Shown: positions 23,256 to 34,856 of the stretch, piece by piece | Position numbering within the stretch: the first letter of the stretch is position 1 | How the letters are laid out: each line of letters begins with the position of its first letter | Source: Branchiostoma floridae | Taxonomy: Eukaryota; Chordata; Leptocardii; Amphioxiformes; Branchiostomatidae | Assembly: GCF_000003815.2 (NCBI RefSeq) | Contig: NC_049982.1 | Span: forward strand, 27,648,357 to 27,712,356 | Direction: 5' to 3' | DNA: 64,000 bases | The notes under the pieces: generated by a model | What the model was told of the DNA's origin: nothing | What the model saw: the letters and a program-made list of their open reading frames with translations, nothing else | Databases searched by the model: none | Made by a program: the position numbers and the translations under genes

Positions 23256-26200
23256 TCCCGGGAAAGGAATATATACCAATATAGAATATAGAATACAGTT
23301 ACCAGAAATAAGCCTCCATAGCAGGCTCTCTATGGTCTTTTGTGGCACTTTTGTTGGCCATTTCTTTTTGTACTGGGTCGCTGATTGCTGGCCTTTTCTG
23401 ACAGCCGGCCATGTCCGAAAACAAAATGCCAGCGCTTAGCTAGCAGGGTTTGGGCAAGCTAATCACCAAGTCGCTCTACTCGAAATAGAATGACATTGCT
23501 AATAGTCGTCGGTGTCTGGTTGGTATGTGCATAACATGTACGGATAAAAATGATTGCACTTCTTCACTTCTTTGTCTTTGATTATATTTACAATCTAAGT
23601 AAACACAAATCTAAACGAGTTTTAAAATACACATGCGGCCTTTGAGTTGATAAGCCGAGAATATTCAGAAGTGTCCTGTTTTTTAGCCAAGATACTCCTG
23701 TCTGCAGCTCGAAGTTGTGCCGACCTGCCCAGTTTGTGGGTTTGAGAATAATACGGTAAAAAAAGTCAGGAGTCAGTGATTCATATCGTTACAGTCCGAT
23801 GGCCACAACTTGGGTAATTTCTGTCAGTATGTGCTGTGTAAAGGCACCATTTACACTGACCCTTGTTATTAAGCCCTACCATTGTAAGCTCCCCGCAATT
23901 CAGTCCTTGGCTGCGAACAGAGAGTATTTGGTCTAGTCAAGAACAATAACAGTTTATATAAATATGTAATAATCTGTTTTAAAAAAAATTCAGAGTGTCT
24001 CGATAACAGCATAACATTAGTAGCCGTCGTAATATAGGAGTTGATGTTACCTTCTCCTTTGCACACAGTGCTCCACATTCACTGACACCCATTATAAATT
24101 CACGCTTAAACTAAAACCATCGCCGGTTGCCTGACATGTTGTGATACGAAGTCTTTTAGGCCTCACTACAATCTCACAGACAGCAGCGTAAAAAGAATAG
24201 AGGATATGACATTACCGTTTTTTCTAAATCATGTTATGTCATGCACCTTTTAAACTTTTTGAAAAAAAAAATTGTGCATGCCTTATTTGAAGTTATTGCA
24301 CAAAAAAAAAAAAAATGTTTGTTCACGATCTTTTGAAGGTCTTAATTTATAGATGAACTTGGTCGGAGACTTGAAATGATCTTTAAGCTACTTCAATTCA
24401 GGATGGTCAGTAGAGAGGCTGACATGTATATTTTGTACTCGCCTGCTCAGCGCTGGTCTCCACACAAAGAGATAAAAGTCCGGTGTCATATTAAAATACC
24501 CTGACACACTTGATATGTAAATGTCGGCGAAACTATTACAAAGGTATAGAGGGGTGATGCATGAGTACATTTTATCAGTCCATGTGCAATAGTTGTAGAT
24601 TATAGAAATACTAACATTGAGCTTTCTTGTGCTTGAAATATGTACTACTATTACCCGACATGCGTACATTTTACTAGTCCATGTACAATATAGTTGTACA
24701 TTGTAGAAATACTAATGTTAACCTTTTTGTACTAAACAAAAGTACCATTACCGGACATATATACGTTTGGTCAGTCCGTGTACAATTAAGTGAAGGTTGT
24801 AGAACTATATGTATACTAGTCTTATATTTTCCATTAGTATTTGTTTTAAGAATAAATGGGGAAAATAGAAGGGTACTGCCCTAGTTTATGGTGTTACTGA
24901 TAACACAACAATGTTGTCATGGTTACAGATCTTCATGTGTACCCGAACATTACATGTAGATAAACTGCCATCTGAAGGTGGGAGGGATGATCACTGTCAC
25001 CCCGGGGGAGGGGGATAAAGCTCCACCCCTGTAGGGTTGTCACTGTGTTCATGGGTAGTACATTGGAGAGACTGGGGAGAGGACTCGATCCCGAACGTCT
25101 TTGATTGTATTTACCGTCTAGGTATAGCACAAATCTAAACGATTTTGAAAATACACATACCGCCTTAGAGTTGATAAGCCGAGAATCTTCAGAAGTGTCC
25201 TGTTTTTTAGCCAAGATACTGCCGTCTGGAGCTCGAAGTTTTGCCGACCTGCCCAGTTTGTGGGTTTGATACTAATGCGGTAACCAAGACAAAATGTATA
25301 AGAACCGCACTGGGCGGTCTAGGGTCCCCTCTGAGTAATCATTAAGCAAAAGGCGGTATTGTTTCACACAAAAAATATCCTAAGGCGATACGGGTGCTGT
25401 GTTATGTAAGACAGGGGGTATTTTTTATATTGTGTAACAAAAAGGTTACAGCGATGTTTGCAAAGTAGATAAGTATGACAACATTATAGAACATTGAACA
25501 CAGAAAGCACAACAAATATGGATGCCGTCCGTATAATCGTATCAACGTGGACGAATGGAACTAAGATAGGCACCTCATATGTCATATGAAAATGAACTTT
25601 GCTGGAACCAAACTATATCAACATAACTGAGAAACCAGAACAGTAACGCTAGAGGTATACACAACTGTGGCATCGACTTGTGCGCAATCCGTGGTGAAAG
25701 CGTGTGTGACTCGGCCAGAAATCAGAGATTCCTGGTTTGAAACCCTGTGATAAGCCCGGAAGTTTGCATCCTTGAAAGACCCTTAACGACTTCCCTCACT
25801 TCACCCATGTGTAAATGACTACCACGCCTCGGACACGTTGAAGAACGCCCTTATTTGTTTATTTGTTTATGGAACTTTCGATATCAAGTGGAGTGCGTGA
25901 CAAAACAGGTGACAGGTCACCTCTACAAGTTGCCTCCCCGAAACAAACATAATACACATTTAAGTAAATGATTAGGTACAAAACCGGTATATACAGTAAT
26001 ACTCGGACAAAGACACTTATCGATCAAAATAAAAAAAAGTCGGAGCCCTTCCCGGTGTCAGTGGTTCATATCCTGACAGTCCAATGGCCACAACTGGGGC
26101 CCTTCTGTCATATATAAATATTAAGGTGACTATGTGCTGTGTACAGGATACCATTCACACTGACCCTTGTGATTTAGCCCTACCATTGTAAGCTCCTCCC

Positions 26201-26930
26201 AATTCAGCCCCTGGCTGCAAATAGAGAGTATCGGGTCCCCTCAATAACAAGAACAATTCATATGTATGATATAGTGATAGCTTAGTTGCAGATGTATTGT
26301 TTATTCAATTGTAATACTACATGTTATAGTACTTAGTCTTTATGATTAGTATCCCATCATGGGATTTGCTGCATTTAGCCCACATGGGCAGGAACATGCA
26401 AATAAAGATCATCAAGTCATTAAGTTGAAAGAAGTCTTGAGAGAGTCTAGATAACAGCATAACAGTAATAGCCGTCGTAATATGAGAGTTTATGTTCCTT
26501 CCCCTTTGCACACAGTGCTCCACGTGCACTGACACACATTACAAAATTTACGCTTAAGCTAAAGCCATCCCCGATTGCCTGAAATATTGCAATACGATGT
26601 CTTTTAGGCCTCAGTACAGTCTCACAGACAGCAGCGTAAAAATGTTAGGTTATGGCATAACCATATTTTCTCGATCATATTATGTGATGCACCTTTCAAC
26701 CGTTTTGAAATTAAAAACTTTTTGCATGCTTTATTTGAAGTTATTGCCCAGATAATGTTTGTTGAAGACCTGTTGACGGTTTTGAATTATAGATGAACTT
26801 GGTCGGAGACTTGAAGTGCTCTTTTAATTACTTCAATTCAGAATTGTCGGTAGAGGGGTTGACATATGGCGTGTGTGTTCGGTGCTAATCTCCACACTAA
26901 AAGATGGAAGTCCGGTCACTCCGGTGTCAT
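23256..26930 (-). repeat. Inverted array unit (left arm)
   Basis: In reverse complement this follows the order of the right-arm units. 26930-26040 matches the 54.0-54.8 kb type, then comes a SINE at 25715-25870, then 25300-24930 matches 29.45-30.10 kb, 24930-24400 matches 30.1-30.65 kb, 24390-23780 matches 30.65-31.2 kb, and 23740-23420 matches pieces of 31.9-32.2 kb. Identity is clearly lower than between the right-arm units, so this arm is older or has escaped gene conversion. No gene is supported; the open frames here are repeat-borne. Confidence 0.85.
25685..25870 (+). mobile_element. tRNA-derived SINE (plus orientation)
   Basis: CCGTGGTGAAAGCGTGTGTG resembles an A box, and CCTGGTTTGAAACCC fits a B box (GGTTYRARNCC) about 40 bp later. 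The body continues with TTCCCTCACTTCACCCATGT and CGCCTCGGACACGTTGAAGA. The other copies of this SINE lie on the minus strand of the right-arm units, as expected for an inverted arm. Confidence 0.65.
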
Positions 26931-27640
26931 ATTACTTAATACTCTGAGCCACTTAATATGTAAATGTGACCTGAACTATTACAAAGGTAAAGATTATTTA
27001 TGGTGCTTTCATTCCTTGACAAAGACTGGTCATGTTAAGCAAAAACTTTTGTGTAGGATAAAACTAGTTCAAGATGAAGCAATATTGTGTAGTACGATTA
27101 TCATATTATGTCTGTAATACTAACAAATGGCTTTTAACATCGTGTTGTGCAGAGCCAGTTTTCTTCATATAAAAAGTTGTAAAATAAATGTGGATGAGAT
27201 CTTCTCAATAGCATGTTGCAATGTGCATATTCTGATGTACGTTCTTCAAATGTGACACATACTTTGAGACTATAATGATTTAATCTTATGGCTGGCATTC
27301 TCAGGTCACCCGAAACTGATGCGTGTGCGCGTAAAAAACAAAGGTTCTGACAGAATAAATTTTATGTCTGAAATTCAAGCGATGACGAAGGTCGTAAAAA
27401 GTACCAGCCACCAAAAGGACTGGATAACAAACGAAACATTAGCTTCTAATTGTTCGCTCATCAGGGCCGCCGTATATATATGCTAGGTTTCCTTGTTTTA
27501 GAAGATGACGTTACAAACGCGAGCCTATCCAGTGATCCTACGGAGCCCAAGATGATGTTGCACTTTGAAAGGAAAATACTAGACTTCGTTGCAGTCTTCG
27601 AAAGAGAGTTTTGCCACTGACCCTGGGAAGGACTCCTGAC
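26931..27640. other. Spacer at the centre of the inverted duplication
   Basis: Sequence between the inverted left unit and the first direct right unit. I find no clear repeat partner or gene (an 83 aa frame at 26866-27117 mostly overlaps repeat). It is the likely breakpoint region. Confidence 0.4.
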
Positions 27641-27649
27641 ATTTTTGTA

Positions 27650-27915
27650 TGTGCGTTATTTAACGTGTCCGAGGTGTGGCTCTCCTTAAACACGGGACCT
27701 CCAGTTCACGTCCTATCCGAAAGACGGCCCTAACCCAAAGCTACGTAGTCATTTACGCATGGGTGAAATGAGGAAAGTGCCTTTCCTAAGAATGCAGCAT
27801 TGGGGCTTATCAGAGGTTTCAAACCAAGGATCTCTGAGTTCTGGGCGAATCACACACGCTTTCCCCACAAATTGCGCAACACGATGCTACGGAAGTGTGT
27901 GCGCCTCAAGGGTTA
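27650..27915 (-). mobile_element. tRNA-derived SINE in unit A
   Basis: On the minus strand the head reads TTTGTGGGGAAAGCGTGTGT then CTTGGTTTGAAACCTCTGA (A- and B-box-like). The tail has GGGTTAGGGCCGTCTTTCGG and GAGGTCCCGTGTTTAAGGAG. The tail resembles the conserved central domain seen in several animal SINE superfamilies, but I do not assign a named family. Other copies: 31270-31520, 33335-33490 (partial), 36830-37060, 54790-55080, 58460-58710 and 60560-60730. Confidence 0.65.
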
Positions 27916-28774
27916 CTGCTGCTGTTTTTGTTTATCTCTTTTAACCACAGCCATTTTCAACGTGGCGATTTTAAGCTAGGGTATATAGTGGAGTTATAAG
28001 AAGTTAAACTCGTACACCATGTAGTCACGTTTTCAGTTATGTTGATGTAGTTTAGTTGCCAGCAAATTTCATTTTTATCAGTTGCCTACCTTAGTTCCGT
28101 TTGGCTACGTTGATGCGATTATACGGACGGCATCCATATTTGTTGCGCTTTCTTTGTTCATTGTTCTATAATGTTGTGACATATATCTACATTGCAAACA
28201 TCGATGGGACATTTTGGTTACACAATGTAAAAAAATGCCCCCTGCCGTACATAACACAGCGCCCGTATCGCCTTAGGATATTTTTTGTGGGAAACAATAC
28301 CGACATTTGCCTAATGATTACTCAGTAGGGACACTTGGCCGGTTCTTTTGCATATTTTCCTGGTTACCGCATTAGTATCAAACTCACAAACTGGGCAGGT
28401 CGGCAAAACTTCGAGCTCCAGACGGCAGTATCTTGGCTAAAAAAACAGGACACTTCTGACGATTCTCGGCTTATCAACTCTAAGGCGGTATGTGTATAAA
28501 CAGTTGGTTCTTCATTTTTTATTCTCCACTATATACTGTAGTGCTTGCTGTAGGTTTAGGTTACTGCAGACTATAGTGCATTTCTGCTGGCTGTAGGTTT
28601 ATGTTACAGGTGGGCTAGGTGCCAGGGTTAGTGCGACAGGGAAGTTCCAGTCTATGCGCGCGCAGCTACCTGCCAAACCCGTTCCAATGCTATTTCCACA
28701 TTCTGCACTGGTCAAAAAACCCTACAACAGCCAACATCGTCATGGCAATGTATGTTTTCCATTGCCAATCTTGT

Positions 28775-29286
28775 TTTTTTTTAGTTCTGGGCGTTGACAC
28801 CTAAGCATTTTGCACAGTCGGTCCACTTAAGATAACCAATTTGTTCTGCACAGTTTCTTAAAGAACATAGTCACAACACTTCGGTTTTTGCTCTGTTCAA
28901 AACTAGACCAGAGAAAGATGAAAAGTCTTCAATAATTTTGAGACAATTATAGAAAAATTATCTCCAAGTGTCAAAATATTGTCATCCGCAAAATGAAAAA
29001 TGAGTAATTCTACTTTATCACAAGACGGGAAACAAATACCTTAGTCGACTGTCAGATTTTCAGAGCGAAAACCTCCACTGCCAGGACAAACAAAAGGGCT
29101 GATAATGGGCATCCCTGGCGGACACCTCTTTCTAGGTCGATCCATTCAGACATATGAACACAATGATTAATACAACTTTGTGAGTTTTTCGTGTACACAT
29201 CTATCCAACGTATTATGTAAGAACCAAGGTTGAATCTCTTGGTTACATTTAGAATTAAATCTTTGGAGATACTATCATGTTCTTTA
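28775..29286 (-). pseudogene. L1/Tx1-like reverse transcriptase fragment, unit A
   Basis: The minus strand reads LGSYIIRWIDVYTKNSQSCI, then HMSEWIDLERGVRQGCPLSA and LLFVLAVEVFALKI, a stop, then in another frame HFADDNILTLGDNFS. RGVRQGCPLSxLLF and the FADD box are hallmark motifs 4 and 5 of L1-clade non-LTR reverse transcriptases. It ends near WTDCAKCLGVN. A frameshift lies between the GCPLS and FADD blocks, so it is dead. It is embedded in the array unit and copied with it. Confidence 0.85.
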
Positions 29287-31269
29287 ATGCTGTCACATTT
29301 ATCTACATTGCAAACATTTATGTAACCTTTTGCTCACACTATAAAGAATACCCCCTGTCACACATAATACAGCGTCAGTATCGCCTTAGGATATTTTTTG
29401 TGTGAAACAATACCGACTTTTGCTTAATGATTACTCAGAAGGGACCCTAGACCGCCCAGTGCGGTTCTTCTGCATTTTTTCTTGGTTACCGCATTAGTAT
29501 CAAACCCACAACTGGGCAGGTCGGCAAAACTTCGAGCTCCGGACGGCAGTATCTTATCTAAAAAACAGGACACTTCTGAAGATTCTCGGCTTATCAACTT
29601 AAATTTGGTATGTGTATTTTTAAAATCCTTTAGATTTGTGTTTTACCTAAATGGCAAATATAATCAAAGACCTTCAGGATCCAGTCTTCCTCCCCCTCTC
29701 TCCAGTGTACTACATACATTAGGAACACTGTGACTACTCTAAAGTAGCCTGGATACCAGTCACTCGCTCTATACTATAGCCCTTTCGCGGTAATGTATGA
29801 TCCTTATGCCAGGGAAGGTCCAAGCCCCAGTCTCTATTTGCACTCAGAGGTAATGGCATCCAGTTTCTGATAACTATACCCGCGAGGTAATCAGGGCCCG
29901 CGTGCTGTGTTTGGCGGCGGGGCTAATCGGTTGCCGGCCCGGAGTGATTAGCGAGTATAGCACGGCGGTCTGGATACCAGGCTAACTCTAAAGGTACTAT
30001 GAAGCTTTATCCCCCTCCCCTGGGGTGACAGTGACTTCATTATCATCCCTCCCTCCTTCAGATGGCAGTCTATCCACATGTTCAGGTACACATGAACATT
30101 CTGTAACCATGACAACATTATTGTGTTATCAGTAACACCATAAACTAGGGCAGTATCCTTCTATTTTCCCGATTTGTTCTTAAAACAAATACTGATGGAC
30201 AATATAATACGTATAGTTCTACAACCTTCACTTAATTGTACACGGGCTGATCAAACGTATATATGTCCGGCAATGGTACATTTGTTTAGTATAGGATAGT
30301 TAATATTAGTATTTCTACAATGCACAACTATTATACATGGACTGTTACATGTACGGATGTCGGGTAATAGTAGTGCATTTGTCAAGCACAAGAAAGCTCA
30401 ATTTTAAGTAATTCTAAAATCTACAACTATTGCACATGGACTGATAAAATGTACTCATGCATCACCCCTCTATACCTTTGTAATAGATTCGCCCACATTT
30501 ACATATCAAGTGTCTGAGAGTATTTTAATATGGCACCGGACTTTTATCTCTTTGTGTGGTGACTAGCGCTGAGCAGGCGAGCACACAATATATATGTCAA
30601 CCTCTCTACTGACCATCCTGAATTGAAGTACCTAACAGATCATTTCAATGTCTCCGACCAAGTTCATCTATAAGTTAAGACCTTCAAAAGATCGTGAACA
30701 AACATTATTTGTGCAATAACTTCAAATAAGGCATGCACAAACTTTTTTGATTTCAAAACATAACATGAAAAAAATGGTAATGCCATATCCTCAATTTTTT
30801 TACGCTAAGGTCTGTGAGATTGTACTGAGGCCTAAAAGACTTCGTATCACAACATTTCAGGCAACCGGCGATGGCTTTAGTTCAATCGTAAATTTATAAC
30901 GGGTGTCAGTGTGCGTGGATCACTGTGTGCAAAGGGGAGGTAACATCAACTCTCATAGTACGACGGTTACTAATGTTATGCTGTTATCTAGACACTCTCA
31001 AGACTTTTTTTTCAACACATTGTTACATATATATAAACTGTTGTTGTTCTGGAGTAAACCAAATACTCTCTCTTCGCAGCCTGGGGCTGAATTGCGGGGA
31101 GCTTACAATAGTAGGGCTTAATAACAAGGGTCAGTGTAAATGGTAGCCTGTACACAGCACACAGTCACCTTAGTATGACAGATATTTCCCCAGTTGTGAC
31201 CGTTGGACTGTAAGGATATGAACCACTGACACCGGGAAGGGCCCCTCCATTTTTCGACGAGTGACTTTT

Positions 31270-31520
31270 TTCGATAAGTGCGTTCTTTAATGTGTCCGGG
31301 GCGTGACTCTCCTCAAACACGGGACCTCCAGGTAACGTCCTATCCGAAAGACGGCCCTAACCCGAAGCTGGGTAGTCATTTACACATGGGTAAAGTGAGG
31401 AAAGTCGTTTTTAAAAGTGCCTTTCCGAAGAATGCAACATAGGGGCTTATCAGAGTTCTGGTCGAATCACACACGGTTTCCCCAGGGATTGCGCACCACG
31501 ATGCCACTGAGTTGTGTATT
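31270..31520 (-). mobile_element. tRNA-derived SINE, second copy in unit A
   Basis: Same family as 27650-27915. The B-box region is shortened here (TCAGAGTTCTGGTCGAATCAC lacks the GGTTTCAAACC block), so the internal promoter is probably lost. Confidence 0.6.
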
Positions 31521-32209
31521 CCATAGTTGCTGTTTTTTGCCCCTCAGTTATGTTGATATAGTTTGGTTACCAGCAAATTTCATTTTCATGAGGAAACCTA
31601 TCATAGTTCCATTCGGCCATGTTGATACGATTATACGAACGGCATCCATATTTGTTGCGCTTTCTGTGATCAATGTTCTATAATGTTGTCACATTTATCT
31701 ACATCGCAAACATCGATGTAACCTTTTGGTGACACAATAAAGAAATACCCCCTGCCTTGCATAACACGACGCCCGTATCGCTTTAGGATATTTTCTGTGG
31801 TAAACAATACCGCCTTTTGCCTAATGATTACTCAGTAGGGACACTAGACCGGTTCTTCTGCATTTTTCCTTGGTTACCACATTATCATCAAACCCACAAA
31901 CTGGGCAGGTCGGCACTACTTCGAGCTCCAGACGGCAGTATCTTGGCTAAAAAACAGGACACTTCTGAAGATTCTCGGCTCATTAACTCAAATTTGGTAT
32001 GTGTATTAAAATCGTTTAAATTTGTGTATTACCTAGATGACAAATGCAATCAAAGACAAATAAGGGAAGATGTAGAATCATTTTTTAATTGTACATGTTG
32101 CGTACATACCAATCAGACACCGGTAACGATTAGCCATGCAACCATTTTCAGAGATTGGCGATTTGGTGATTAGCTTGCCTTGGGGGTGGTGTTTGCCAGA
32201 AAGCTACAC

Positions 32210-32300
32210 AAATTGGCTGATCGACCTTTTCTGGGGTAGTGGTTTGCACGCTGGTTTTGAGAACTGCTTTCCAGGGTTTGATCCCGGGTGTCGGCATCTT
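32210..32300 (+). mobile_element. tRNA-like SINE head, unit A
   Basis: TTCTGGGGTAGTGGTTTGCA (A-box-like), then GGTTTTGAGAACTGC (anticodon-arm-like) and CAGGGTTTGATCCCGGG (a good B box / T arm). The spacing is that of a tRNA gene, but the acceptor stem does not pair. Sister copies: 37841-37925, 59455-59538, 61561-61646 and 62861-62938. Confidence 0.7.
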
Positions 32301-32753
32301 AATTACCTTGATAAAAAGCAGGTATTGTTTTTGGTAGCCAACATGTTTTGGAGTTTGTGTTTCCGGACCGATATATATATTTGGATTGCGATTACCTTTG
32401 CTATGGGGGGTAGAATGTGTGAGCCATTGTGCTTTAGCTTGAATTAGAAGTTTCTGCAGTTTTGTGGTTCGTTTTTCTTTTTAAATATTTACACCCCTTT
32501 TCCTGATGTCGAGTGATCTGGCCTTTCGTCTCTCTCAACCTCCTTGGGACAATTCATTGTGCCAATCATTCATTGTGCCAATCTTGTGCAAAATCATTGC
32601 ACAAATCTATTTTAAATCTATTCAAAAATCTTTTGATTTGTGCAATGAAACCGCGGGTCTCTCCAAACGTATCCAAGCAGTTACGGAGAGTTTTACAGCT
32701 GAATAAAAGCAGACTGTGAAACAAGAATTGAAGGAGTACGAAGAAAGAGTTAG

Positions 32754-32879
32754 CGTAACGAGTTGTCCTTCATCAAAACGAGTTTGTATTTCGTTGCCAA
32801 TATCGCCCTGTGGCAGGTCCATGTTTCTCGACTCTCCGCGGCTCGTGATATCCATTTTGCCATTAGCAACTTTATGCAC
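32754..32879 (-). pseudogene. eIF5A exon 3 relic in unit A, donor site lost
   Basis: Minus strand after the acceptor TCTCTAG: VHKVANGKMDITSRGESRNM, then DLPQGDIGNEIQTRFDEGQL, then VT (42 codons, open). It aligns with exon 3 of the complete copies, most closely the 20356-20484 exon; the flanking intron sequence (GTTGACAAGG upstream, TTTGGAGAGACCCGC downstream) is also shared. The 5' splice donor GTAACT of the other copies is CTAACT here. No exon 1, 2 or 4 is found nearby, so it is an orphan exon. Confidence 0.85.
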
Positions 32880-34344
32880 CTAGAGAACAGGAAATAGACC
32901 AAGGGTCACCTCTGAAACATGTTTCGTGCCCGTTGTTGACAAGGTTATTTCCGTGTAAAACAGACATCTACATATTTGCTCTCCCTCACCGAAGCAATAC
33001 TAAAGTCAGATTACCCCTGGTACTGTCCTTGTACTCTGTGTAAAGTGGATTATATGCCTGTCGCTAAATTCAGTAAAAGGTCGTGACATCACGATTAGCT
33101 ACATGTAAGATGAGCTGAAAATTGGGAATTGTGACGTATTACGGTTTTCTAATGAACAAGAGTTCGTAGACCTCCCACTTGCATGACGTGTATTGGGTGT
33201 TTTCAGACTTAAATTTTTTTGTAGGGTATGGCGTTCCTGAGGAACAAGATATCAAATCTATATAAAAAAAACAGGAAATTCCCTTTACGCCCTCGGTGTA
33301 TGGTACGAATTCGGCTGTTTGTGAAATATAAGTCGTTAAAGTGCCTTTCCTAAGAATGCAGCATTGGGGCTTATCAGAGGTCAGGTTTCAAACCAAGGAT
33401 CTCTGAGTTCTGGGCGAATCACACACGCTTTCCCCACGGATTGCGCACCGCGATGCTACGGAAGTGTGTGCGCCTCAAGGGTTACTGCTGCTGTTTTTGT
33501 TTATCTCTTTTAATCACAGTCATTTTTAACGTGGCGATTTTAAGCTAGGGTATATAGTGGAGTTATAGGAAGTTAAACTCGTACACCATGTAGTCACGTT
33601 TTCAGTTATGTTGATGTAGTTTAGTTGCCAGCAAATTTCATTTTTATCAGTTGCCTACCTTAGTTCCGTTTGGCTACGTTGATACGATTATACGGACGGC
33701 ATCCGTATTTGTTGCGCTTTCTTTGTTCATTGTTCTGTAATGTTGTGACATTTATCTACATTGCAAACATCGATGGGACATTTTGGTTACACAATGTAAA
33801 AAAATGCCCCCTGCCGTACATAACACAGCGCCCGTATCGCCTTAGGATATTTTTTGTGTGAAACAATACCGACATTTGCCTAATGATTACTCAGTAGGGA
33901 CACTTGGCCGGTTCTTTTGCATATTTTCCTGGTTACCGCATTAGTATCAAACTCACAAACTGGGCAGGTCGGCAAGACTTCGAGCTCCAGACGGCAGTAT
34001 CTTGGCTAAAAAAACAGGACACTTCTGAAGATTCTCGGCTTATCAACTCTAAGGCGGTATGTGTATAAACAGTTGGTTCTTCATTTTTTATTCTCCACTA
34101 TATACTGTAGTGCTTGCTGTAGGTTTAGGTTACTGCAGACTATAGTGCATTTCTGCTGGCTGTAGGTTTATGTTACAGGTGGGCTAGGTGCCAGGGTTAG
34201 TGCGACAGGGAAGTTCCAGTCTATGCGCGCGTAGCTACCTGCCAAACCCGTTCCAATGCTATTTCCACATTCTGCACTGGTCAAAAAACCCTACAACAGC
34301 CAACATCGTCATGGCAATGTATGTTTTCCATTGCCAATCTTGTT

Positions 34345-34856
34345 TTTTTTTTAGTTCTGGGCGTTGACACTTAAGCATTTTGCACAGTCGGTCCACTTAA
34401 GATAACCAATTTGTTCTGCACAGTTTCTTAAAGAACATAGTCACAACACTTCGGTTTTTGCTCTGTTCAAAACTAGACCAGAGAAAGATGAAAAGTCTTC
34501 AATAATTTTGAGACAATTATAGAAAAATTATCTCCAAGTGTCAAAATATTGTCATCCGCAAAATGAAAAATGCGTAATTCTACTTTATCACAAGACGGGA
34601 AACAAATACCTTAGTCGACTGTCAGATTTTCAGAGCGAAAACCTCCACTGCCAGGACAAACAAAAGGGCTGATAATGGGCATCCCTGGCGGACACCTCTT
34701 TCTAGGTCGATCCATTCAGACATATGAACACAATGATTAATACAACTTTGTGAGTTTTTCGTGTACACATCTATCCAACGTATTATGTAAGAACCAAGGT
34801 TGAATCTCTTGGTTACATTTAGAATTAAATCTTTGGAGATACTATCATGTTCTTTA
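34345..34856 (-). pseudogene. L1/Tx1-like reverse transcriptase fragment, unit B
   Basis: Copy of the 28775-29286 fragment with the same RGVRQGCPLS block and the same frameshift before HFADDN-like sequence. It was duplicated with the unit, not inserted independently. Confidence 0.85.

Larger units (their letters stand above)
27765..33335 (+). repeat. Array unit A (~5.57 kb)
   Basis: Near-identical over about 4 kb to unit B (offset about 5570) and over its length to unit C (offset about 27170-27240). The unit contains three related sub-blocks (28.02-28.50, 29.28-29.66, 31.54-32.06), each with GCAAACATYGATG, CGCCTTAGGATATTTT, ATGATTACTCAG and CTGGGCAGGTCGGC. It also holds a SINE, an L1-like RT fragment, a tRNA-like SINE head and an eIF5A exon 3 relic. 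The boundary with unit B is at CGTTAAAGTGCCTTTCC near 33335. Confidence 0.9.

Noticed and set aside
32210-32300. Functional tRNA gene
   Set aside because: A and B boxes fit, but the acceptor stem ends do not pair and the copies are embedded in repeats; better seen as tRNA-derived SINE heads.
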